From NCBI GenBank assembly GCA_964405235.1, contig CAYONG010000286.1, forward strand, positions 1-18,860: a stretch of DNA of 18,860 nucleotides, given 5' to 3'. Source of the DNA: WS-11 sp964405235. Lineage in GTDB: Bacteria > Eisenbacteria > RBG-16-71-46. The stretch's first letter is position 1; every line of letters begins with the position of its first letter. Under the pieces are notes generated by a model, which saw only the letters and a list, made by a program, of their open reading frames with translations, had not been told where the DNA came from and did not search any database. This document shows, piece by piece, positions 8,096 through 13,987 of this stretch. The position numbers and the translations under genes were made by a program.

Positions 8096-8575
8096 ATGCT
8101 GCTTTCCGAACTCCTCGAGCCGGCCGCGGTCAAACCCAGGCTCGAGGCCGCCAACAAGCGCGACGCCGTGGCGGAGCTGGTGGCGCTTCTGGAGGCGGCC
8201 TATGGCATCGATAGCCAGGGCGAGATCCTCGACCGGGTGCTCCACCGCGAGGCCATGATGTCCACCGGGATCGGCAACGGGGTCGCCATCCCGCACGGCA
8301 AAGCCCGGGCGGTGGACCGCATGATGGCCGCCTGCGCGGTGTCCCCGACTGGGGTGGAGTTCGACGCGGTGGACGGCGAGCCGGCCAGCCTGTTCATCCT
8401 GCTGGTCTCACCCGAGAGCGTCGGGACGCCCCACGTCAAGGTGCTGGCCAACATTTCGCGGCTGCTCAAAGAGGAGTCGGTGCGCAGGAGCCTGCGCGAA
8501 GCCGATAGCGCAGAGGCGTTCCTCACGATCATCCGGACCGCCGAAACCAGGTACCTGGCGGCCAGCTCGACCTGA
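8096..8575 (+). CDS. ptsN: PTS EIIA-2 family protein, PtsN-like
   Basis: A 159-residue single-domain protein of the fructose/mannitol/nitrogen EIIA type. The active-site motif GVAIPHGKA contains the phosphorylatable His67. The N-terminal LLSELLEPAAVKPRLEAANKRDAV and the C-terminal HVKVLANISRLLKEES helix are typical. PtsN accepts phosphate from NPr and acts as a regulator (potassium uptake, stress, nitrogen) rather than a sugar carrier. Family members also occur as EIIA of sugar permeases, but no EIIB or EIIC is here, which favours a regulatory role. It is also not beside rpoN, hpf or hprK, its usual neighbours. ATG 8096 has GGAG about 9 bases upstream. It has its own promoter. Confidence 0.88.
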   Translation: MLLSELLEPAAVKPRLEAANKRDAVAELVALLEAAYGIDSQGEILDRVLHREAMMSTGIGNGVAIPHGKARAVDRMMAACAVSPTGVEFDAVDGEPASLFILLVSPESVGTPHVKVLANISRLLKEESVRRSLREADSAEAFLTIIRTAETRYLAASST

Positions 8576-8596
8576 CGCCCCCTAGGCCCCGCGCGG

Positions 8597-8611
8597 CCGC
8601 GGTTACCGCGG
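8597..8611. repeat. CCGCGG inverted repeat between ptsN and the Hyf/Nuo-like operon
   Basis: CCGCGG-TTA-CCGCGG forms a perfect 6-bp stem with a 3-base loop 22 bases after the ptsN stop, with no T-run. It could be an RNA hairpin protecting the 3' end, or an operator for the downstream operon. The same 107-base gap also holds three CTAGG words (8582, 8622, 8649). Confidence 0.35.
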
Positions 8612-8682
8612 GCGGACGTCGCTAGGCGAACCCGGCTCAGGCACCCGTCTAGGAACGGATCCTCAGTCCAGGAGGGACGCGC

Positions 8683-9339
8683 GTGGAGTTCCTCGATTGC
8701 TGGACCGAACTCGGGCTCCCCGACCTCCTGCGGCTGCTGGCGCCCGCCCTGTTTCTGACCGTGGCGACCCTGCTCCCGGGGGTGCGGATCGTGCGCCTGG
8801 CCGCAATCGGCGTGGCGCTCACCCTCCCGCTGGTGGAGGAACTCGGGGTCTCGCCCCGGTTCACCCTGGCCTGGAGCGCCCTGTGGCTGCTTATCGCCTG
8901 GGGGGCCCGCGGACAGGAAGGTGCGGCGCGGCGCCCGCTGGCGGTACGGCAAGGCGTGCTCGAGACCAGCACGGTCGGACTCCTGCTCGGGCTGGTTCTG
9001 ATGGCGCTGCTGATCGCCGCGGTGGCGCGCCAGGCCCTCTCGCCCGAGGAAGCGAGGCGCGCCTCCTACGGGGCGCTGCTCCTCATGCTGGGTCTCCTCC
9101 ACCTCATGCTGCACGGTCACGTGCGACGCGCGGGGGTGGCATTCGGCTCGCTCGGGCTCGGGCTTCAGGTGCTCGAGAGCGCGGCGCGCGAGGCGCAGGT
9201 GTTCGTCGCCATCAATCCCGGCGGCTCTGTGCTGCTCGCCACTGTGCTGGCGGCCGCTCTGGCCATGCGTGTGGCGGCCAGCCGCGAGCGGCTGGCGGGG
9301 ACGGCGTGGGTAAGCGACGCCCACGACCTGCATGACTGA
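8683..9339 (+). CDS. HyfE/NuoK-like membrane subunit (complex I/group 4 hydrogenase family)
   Basis: A 218-residue hydrophobic protein with about six or seven membrane helices, near the length of HyfE of hydrogenase 4 (216 in E. coli). The C-terminal half follows HyfE as I recall it: a LMLGLLHLMLHGHVRRAGVAFG segment parallels the HyfE helix FLLGLLCIVSQRNILRQIFG. It continues through an AINPGGSVLLATVLAAALAMRV helix to a GTAWVSDAHDLHD tail resembling the HyfE end GTLDVNNLTALKG. The N-terminal 90 residues match less well. GTG 8683 is preceded by AGGAGG at 8 bases. The stop overlaps the next gene by 8 bases. It would act in the inner membrane beside the two antiporter-like subunits that follow; what the complex moves or powers is unknown. 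Confidence 0.62.
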   Translation: MEFLDCWTELGLPDLLRLLAPALFLTVATLLPGVRIVRLAAIGVALTLPLVEELGVSPRFTLAWSALWLLIAWGARGQEGAARRPLAVRQGVLETSTVGLLLGLVLMALLIAAVARQALSPEEARRASYGALLLMLGLLHLMLHGHVRRAGVAFGSLGLGLQVLESAAREAQVFVAINPGGSVLLATVLAAALAMRVAASRERLAGTAWVSDAHDLHD

Positions 9340-10708
9340 GCGCCCCGTGAGAAGGTTTCCGAGACTCGACCCGGCCCTGACCGGGGCCCTGCTGTGCGCC
9401 GCCGGGTTCGCGCTGCTCGGCTGGCCGTCGTTGTTCGCCGCGGCACTCGGCCTCGAGCTGTTCGGCGCGGGTTTCTGGACCTGGGCTCGTGTCGCCGAGG
9501 ACCGGCGCAAGCAGCTCCCGCGCTGGGCGTGGCTCAGGCGGCCCGCGCTCGCCCTCTGGCTCGCGGCCGGGCTCGACGCGGTCGGGGGCGGGCATGGACT
9601 CGGCACTCTGGCTCCGCTCTCGACCCCGGTCGGCGCCCTCGCCCGGGTCAGCGCGATCGCCGTGCTGTGGGGCGCGCTCGAGCTGATGGCGTCGCTTCCG
9701 CTCGCCCGCCCGGCCTCGGTGAGGCCCGGGCCCTTGAGCGCCGCCGGTCCCTGGCTGCCGGTCATGCTCCCGGCGGCGGGGTTCATCCTCCTCTGGCGGC
9801 ACGCGGACCACTGGACCCGGGTGCCCGAGGTGCGCTTGGCTGCGCTCATCCTGATGATCGCGAGTGCCGCCCTCGCCGCGCTGCGCGCATTCAGCCGCAG
9901 GGAATGGACGTCGAGCCTGCGCTGGCTGGTCATCGTCGACTGCGTGCTGGCAGGCGCCCTGGTGGCCCTCAGGGTGGTGCCGGATGACACGGCACTGCTG
10001 CTGTGGATGGGCGCCTGCGGCGGCCATGCCCTGTTGCTCGCGGGCGAGCTGAGCGGTGCGGGCGCGCGGCGCGGGGAACAGCCGCGACGCCTTTGGCGGG
10101 TCGCGGTCTGGGTCGCGCTCGCCTCGCTGTCGCTGCCGGTCATCGCCACGCTCGGCTTCGGGGCCGCCATCGCAGCCGGGGTCGCCGGGGCCGCCAACCC
10201 GATCCTCGCCCTCATGGCCGCAGTCGCGGTGGCGTTCGCCTCGCTCGTGAGCGTGCGGCGGATGGCGGTGGTCCCTGACCGCCGCACCATCCCGCGCCGT
10301 GAGTCTGCGGTGCCGCTGGTCCAGGTCGGAGCGCTCGGTGTGCTGCTTGCGGGACCGCTGGCGCTGCTCTTCTCGTGGTGGGCGGGGTTCGAGCCGCGCG
10401 TGATCGATGCGCTTGTCTCGATGGTCCCGGCGGCCGCCGGCGGCTGGGCTGCCGGCCTGGTCGCGAACCCACTCTCATCATTCCAGACCATCTGGGTCAC
10501 GAGGTTCGGGAAGGCCTCCCGGTACGTGGCACTGGTTCTGTTCCATGGCCTGCTGGCATTCGAGGCCGCGTTGCGCGGTCTGCTCAGGCGCTTCGCGCTC
10601 GCCCTCGGGGCGCCCGCGCGCGACCTGCACACCGGCGATGCGCAGGAGTTCCTGCTCTTCCTGGCCGGGGTCGCGGTGCTCGCCGTGGTGCTTCCGCTCC
10701 TGCGATGA
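9332..10708 (+). CDS. Degenerate NuoL/M/HyfF-like antiporter-type membrane subunit
   Basis: A 458-residue polytopic protein with roughly 12 hydrophobic segments. It starts at a position equivalent to TM4-5 of NuoL/M: LGLELFGAGFW (39-49) resembles the TM5 motif and keeps a Glu (Glu42). A GPLSA...PAAGFILL stretch (133-154) parallels PTPVSALLHAATMVTAGVYLL, but the TM8 His is absent. RREWTSSLRW replaces the DLKRxLAYS loop. SLSLPVIATLGFGAAI (266-280) matches the SLAGLPPxxGF motif without its Lys. The C-terminal LRGLLRRFAL...TGDAQEFLLFL resembles the NuoL end. Similarity is by eye and the family is diverse, so L, M or HyfF cannot be separated. It overlaps the preceding gene by 8 bases and the next by 4 (ATGA), so the three genes are translationally coupled. 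Confidence 0.6.
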   Translation: MTERPVRRFPRLDPALTGALLCAAGFALLGWPSLFAAALGLELFGAGFWTWARVAEDRRKQLPRWAWLRRPALALWLAAGLDAVGGGHGLGTLAPLSTPVGALARVSAIAVLWGALELMASLPLARPASVRPGPLSAAGPWLPVMLPAAGFILLWRHADHWTRVPEVRLAALILMIASAALAALRAFSRREWTSSLRWLVIVDCVLAGALVALRVVPDDTALLLWMGACGGHALLLAGELSGAGARRGEQPRRLWRVAVWVALASLSLPVIATLGFGAAIAAGVAGAANPILALMAAVAVAFASLVSVRRMAVVPDRRTIPRRESAVPLVQVGALGVLLAGPLALLFSWWAGFEPRVIDALVSMVPAAAGGWAAGLVANPLSSFQTIWVTRFGKASRYVALVLFHGLLAFEAALRGLLRRFALALGAPARDLHTGDAQEFLLFLAGVAVLAVVLPLLR

Positions 10709-11991
10709 CCGGCTCCCTGATCGGCGCCATGTTCGGCGCCATCCCGTTCCCGCCCCCTGCGGATCTCGTCTCGCCGACCGGCGGCCTGACGCCGCTGGCG
10801 ACCTCGGCCGCAGGTGCGCTCGGCCTCCTCGCGACCGGTGTGGTGCTGCTCGGCAGCGAACGCCGCGGGTGGCTGGCCTTGATCCCGCTCGTGGTGCTGG
10901 TGTCGCTCGCGCTCGCGATCGCCAACGCGCCGTTCGCCGCCGCCGGCGGCGCGCCGATCGTCGCCGGCCTGGTGGCGGCGACGCTGGCGCGCGACCGCCG
11001 CGATCCGCTGCACGCCGAGTGCGCCCTCAAGCTGCTGTGGGTGATCGGCCCCGCGCTCGCGCTCTCGTGGGCCGGGCTGCTGCTGCTGACCCTCACCACC
11101 GGCACCCCGGTGCCGGTCGAGCAGTGGGCGGTGCTCGCGCTCGGGCTCGATCCGCCCTTCCTGTGGATCACGGCGTTCCCGCTGGCGCTGCTCGCCGGGC
11201 TGGTGCTGCTGGGCGGGGCGCCGTTCCACTTCCTGATCGCCGACGTGCTCCAGGGGGTGCGCCCGTGGCTCGCCGCCTCGGCGGTGGTGGCGCTCCAGGT
11301 GAGCGGCGCGACCTGGCTCTCGCAGCGGCTGGAAGGCGTCATCGGGTTCCCCGAGGGGCGCGAGCTGGTCCGATCCCTGCTCGGGTTCGCGGCGTTCGCC
11401 GCACTCGGCACCGGCGCCGTCACGCTGCTGGTCCAGCGAAGGCCCGAGCGCCGCGTGGGCACGCTCGCCAGCTTGAACGGCGGCCTCATCCTGGTGGTGC
11501 TCGCGACCGGCCGCACGCCAGCGCCCGCCGATCTCGCCGCGTGGGCCGCGCACCTGGCGCTCGCGCTGGCGGGGGCGGCCACGGTGGCGCGATTCCTCCC
11601 GACCTTCGCCGGTCAGGCGCCCGGCGCCCCGCTCTTTCGCCGCCATCCGTGGACCGGGATCGCCGGACTCTACGCTCTGGCGTCGCTGGCCGGGGTCCCC
11701 GGCACGCCGGGCGCCATGCTGTGGCTCGCGAGCGCCCGCTCGCTCGCGGCCGCGAATCGGACCGCGCTGCTTCTGGTGCTCGCCGCAGCGTGGCTCGCGA
11801 CCCTCACCGCTGCGATGCGTCAATGGCGCCAGGCGTTCGGCGTTTCGGCGGCGGGGATGACCGGGGAGCAGGCCGCACTCGTCGCGCAGGCTCAGGCGAC
11901 CGGCCGGGTGCCGCTCGAGGCGCGCGTGGCGCTCTGGATCTCGGCGCTCGGGCTGGTTGCCCTCGGCGCGGCGCGGCTGTGGCGGGGGTGA
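10705..11991 (+). CDS. NuoN-like membrane subunit lacking the proton-channel lysines
   Basis: A 428-residue polytopic protein. HAECALKLLWVIGPAL (103-118), APFHFLIADVLQGVRP (172-187), SLNGGLILVV (256-265) and SLAGVPGTPG (327-336) match the order and spacing of NuoN landmarks (EAAIKYTIL, VPFHLWTPDVYQGAP, SISHLGYLLV, SLAGIPMTLG). Against E. coli NuoN from memory the offset stays at 49 residues from TM5 to TM8. In that frame E133 becomes Pro84, K217 Leu168 and K247 Gln198; K395 of TM12 becomes Trp340. Lys109 (K158) is kept. The N-terminal about 50 residues of NuoN are missing. The start ATG 10705 overlaps the preceding stop. This protein is unlikely to pump protons by the standard route and may be a structural or accessory subunit. 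Confidence 0.68.
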   Translation: MTGSLIGAMFGAIPFPPPADLVSPTGGLTPLATSAAGALGLLATGVVLLGSERRGWLALIPLVVLVSLALAIANAPFAAAGGAPIVAGLVAATLARDRRDPLHAECALKLLWVIGPALALSWAGLLLLTLTTGTPVPVEQWAVLALGLDPPFLWITAFPLALLAGLVLLGGAPFHFLIADVLQGVRPWLAASAVVALQVSGATWLSQRLEGVIGFPEGRELVRSLLGFAAFAALGTGAVTLLVQRRPERRVGTLASLNGGLILVVLATGRTPAPADLAAWAAHLALALAGAATVARFLPTFAGQAPGAPLFRRHPWTGIAGLYALASLAGVPGTPGAMLWLASARSLAAANRTALLLVLAAAWLATLTAAMRQWRQAFGVSAAGMTGEQAALVAQAQATGRVPLEARVALWISALGLVALGAARLWRG

Positions 11992-12013
11992 GGCTTCTCG
12001 GTTGCGTCCGGAC

Positions 12014-12027
12014 CCGGCTTGGGCCGG
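12014..12027. terminator. Hairpin between the NuoN-like gene and tRNA-Lys, possible terminator
   Basis: CCGGC-TTGG-GCCGG (5-bp stem, 4-base loop) lies between the convergent ends of the NuoN-like gene and the tRNA. An A/T tract (AAAAA at 12028-12032) is on the tRNA side, so on the minus strand the T-run comes before, not after, the stem. That is not the classical order, hence low confidence. Confidence 0.3.
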
Positions 12028-12034
12028 AAAAAGA

Positions 12035-12110
<76 letters not shown>

Positions 12111-12154
12111 ACACCGGCGCGCGCCGACAGGGCGCACGTTCGAAGAGCCGGGCT

Positions 12155-12183
12155 AATCTACGGAGGTCGCCGGGGACCGTCAA
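12155..12183 (-). promoter_or_regulatory. Promoter of tRNA-Lys
   Basis: On the minus strand TTGACG (12183-12178) and TAGATT (12160-12155) are separated by 17 bases, the clearest sigma-70-type promoter in the window. The start would be near 12148, giving a precursor leader of about 38 bases for RNase P removal. Confidence 0.7.
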
Positions 12184-12224
12184 GGAGCTTCGGAGCGCGA
12201 TCCGCGGGGGGCGCGAGAGCCCTG

Positions 12225-12233
12225 TGCTATCCT
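12225..12233 (+). promoter_or_regulatory. Candidate extended -10 promoter of the VanZ-hisS-aspS operon
   Basis: TG-C-TATCCT has the extended -10 form (TGnTATAAT). A start near 12240 would leave about 40 bases before the TTG at 12281, which supports that start codon over the GTG at 12224. No good -35 is seen. Confidence 0.4.
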
Positions 12234-12280
12234 GCGCTCCATTTTTCGGCGTGGGAACACACTCGAGGGAGGAGTTCGGC

Positions 12281-12673
12281 TTGGCGGAACGACAAGCGGC
12301 GCGGCCACGCATCGAGCTGCTGACGCGGTACTGGCTGCCGGTGTTCGTCTTTCTGGGCGTCGTCCAATTCCTCGGTGTCCAGCCGGATCTCCAGATTCCG
12401 ATGGTGTTCCCCAACGTCGACAAGGTGGTCCACGTGCTGGAGTATCTCGGCATCGGGGTGCTGCTCGCTCGGGCGATCCGGGCGACGTTCAGGGTTCCGG
12501 TGCCGATTCGGACCGCGTTGATGGCGGTGGGAGCGGGCCTGTGCATGGGAGTCGCGGATGAGTTCATCCAGTCGTTCGTTCCGGGCCGCATCTCGAGCGT
12601 GAACGACCTGCTGGCCGATGGGACCGGGCTGCTGCTCGCCCAGTTCATCTACCTGCTCGTGGTGCGCGAGTAG
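12281..12673 (+). CDS. VanZ-like family membrane protein
   Basis: A 130-residue protein with about four membrane helices and the VanZ-like signature: DKVVHVLEYLGIGVLLARA (47-65), then a VADEFIQSFVPGR motif (91-103) and a S-x-x-DLLAD-x-x-G segment (106-116). VanZ was named for teicoplanin resistance, but most family members are unlinked to resistance and their biochemistry is unknown; I do not infer resistance here. I chose TTG 12281 because AGGGAGGAG lies 6 bases before it. The GTG at 12224 lacks a ribosome site and would lie upstream of the predicted transcription start. hisS begins 9 bases after the stop, so the two are co-transcribed. Confidence 0.82.
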   Translation: MAERQAARPRIELLTRYWLPVFVFLGVVQFLGVQPDLQIPMVFPNVDKVVHVLEYLGIGVLLARAIRATFRVPVPIRTALMAVGAGLCMGVADEFIQSFVPGRISSVNDLLADGTGLLLAQFIYLLVVRE

Positions 12674-12682
12674 AGGGCGGCC

Positions 12683-13987
12683 ATGGCGCTCAAGCACCAG
12701 GCTCCCCGCGGCACCCGCGATCTGCTGCCCGGCGAGATCGAACGCTGGCAGTGGGCCGAGGCGCGCGCGCGCGAGGTGCTCGAGCACTACGGCTACCGCG
12801 AGATCCGCACGCCGATCTTCGAGGAGTACGAGCTGTTCGCCCGCACCTCGGGCGAGGCGAGCGACGTGGTCCAGAAGGAGATGTACCGGTTCACCGATCT
12901 AGGGGGACGCGAGCTGGCGCTGCGCCCCGAGGGCACGGCGAGCGTGTGCCGGGCCTACCTCCAGCACGGGATGGCGTCGCAGGGACGCATCCACCGGCTC
13001 TGGTATACGGGGCCGATGTTCCGCTACGGGCGCCCGCAGAAGGGGCGCTATCGCCAGTTCTGGCAAGTGGGAGCCGAGATCATCGGCAGCGCCGCCCCGG
13101 GCGCCGACGTCGAGATGATCGCGTTGTTCGTGGACCTGTTCGACATCTGGGGGTTCAAGGACCTGACCGTGGCGATCAACAGTCTCGGGACCCCGGAGAT
13201 CCGCGCTCGCTACGCCGAGCGGCTCCGCGAGTGGCTGGCGCCGGCGCGCGAGCGACTGGGCGCCGACTCTCAGGCGCGGCTCGAGACCAATCCGCTGCGC
13301 ATCCTCGACACCAAGGACCCCGAGGAGCAGAAGCTGCTGCACGGCGAGGGCGGCTTGGGGCCGCTGCCGCACCTGCTCGACCTGCTCGACGATGAGAGCC
13401 GCGTCCACTTTGCGGCGGTGCAGGCCGGACTTCAGGCGCTGGGCATCGCGCACGAGATCGACCACGGGCTGGTGCGCGGGCTCGACTACTACACGCGCAC
13501 CGCGTTCGAGGTGCACGACCGCTCGCTCGGCGCGCAGAGCGCCCTGGGCGGCGGTGGGCGCTACGACGGGCTGATCGAGGCGCTGGGCGGTCCCTCGACA
13601 CCGGGCGTTGGGTTCTCGATCGGGTTGGACCGCGTGCTGTTGATGGTCGAGGAGAAGGGCTACGCGCCCCAACCGCCCGCGGGCGGGGTCTACATCGTGG
13701 CGATGGAGGGCACCCGCCTGGTGGCGCCGATGCTGGCGCGCGCGCTGCGGCAGGTCTACACCGTGGAATACGATCTCGAGGGCCGCGGCCTCAACGCGCA
13801 GATGAAGGCGGCCGACAAGGGCGGCGCCCGAGCAGTGATGCTGCTTGGCGATGAGGAATGGCAACGTGGGGAGGTCGTCTTGAAGGAGTTGAGGACCGGC
13901 GCCCAGCAGACCGTGCCGCTCGAGGGCATCGTCGAAGCCCTCGACCGGATGCTGCTCGGCGACAGCGGCGGATCGGAGGCGCCGTGA
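12683..13987 (+). CDS. hisS: Histidyl-tRNA synthetase
   Basis: A 434-residue class II synthetase that charges tRNA-His. The N-terminal APRGTRDLLPGE is diagnostic. Motif 2 is at 114-126 (RYGRPQKGRYRQF). The histidine-specific motifs LVRGLDYYT (263-271) and LGGGGRYDGL are intact, and motif 3 is GVGFSIGLDR (308-317). The C-terminal anticodon-binding domain (about 330-425) ends in the MKAADKGGARAVMLLGDEEW region typical of HisRS. Length is normal. The ATG at 12683 follows GAGGGCGG. The stop overlaps the GTG start of aspS by 3 bases, so translation is coupled. The hisS-aspS pairing is known in several bacterial phyla. Confidence 0.97.
   Translation: MALKHQAPRGTRDLLPGEIERWQWAEARAREVLEHYGYREIRTPIFEEYELFARTSGEASDVVQKEMYRFTDLGGRELALRPEGTASVCRAYLQHGMASQGRIHRLWYTGPMFRYGRPQKGRYRQFWQVGAEIIGSAAPGADVEMIALFVDLFDIWGFKDLTVAINSLGTPEIRARYAERLREWLAPARERLGADSQARLETNPLRILDTKDPEEQKLLHGEGGLGPLPHLLDLLDDESRVHFAAVQAGLQALGIAHEIDHGLVRGLDYYTRTAFEVHDRSLGAQSALGGGGRYDGLIEALGGPSTPGVGFSIGLDRVLLMVEEKGYAPQPPAGGVYIVAMEGTRLVAPMLARALRQVYTVEYDLEGRGLNAQMKAADKGGARAVMLLGDEEWQRGEVVLKELRTGAQQTVPLEGIVEALDRMLLGDSGGSEAP

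Noticed and set aside
8200..11823. A 1207-codon open frame on the minus strand, antisense to ptsN and the three membrane genes
   Set aside because: Its translation is Arg/Gly/Gln/Glu- and Ala/Ser-rich without domains, as expected opposite GC-rich genes where stop codons are rare. The plus-strand genes have ribosome sites, overlaps, membrane helices and family motifs.
8683..11991. DabA-DabB-type inorganic carbon transporter
   Set aside because: DabB is NuoL-like, but no DabA (DUF2309) protein is present, and the HyfE-like and NuoN-like partners do not fit that system.
12224..12280. Upstream GTG start for the VanZ-like protein
   Set aside because: It has no ribosome site and lies at or before the predicted transcription start, whereas TTG 12281 has AGGGAGGAG 6 bases upstream.
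12281..12673. VanZ-like gene as an antibiotic-resistance determinant
   Set aside because: No vanHAX-type or regulator genes are nearby, and the family is widespread outside resistance clusters.
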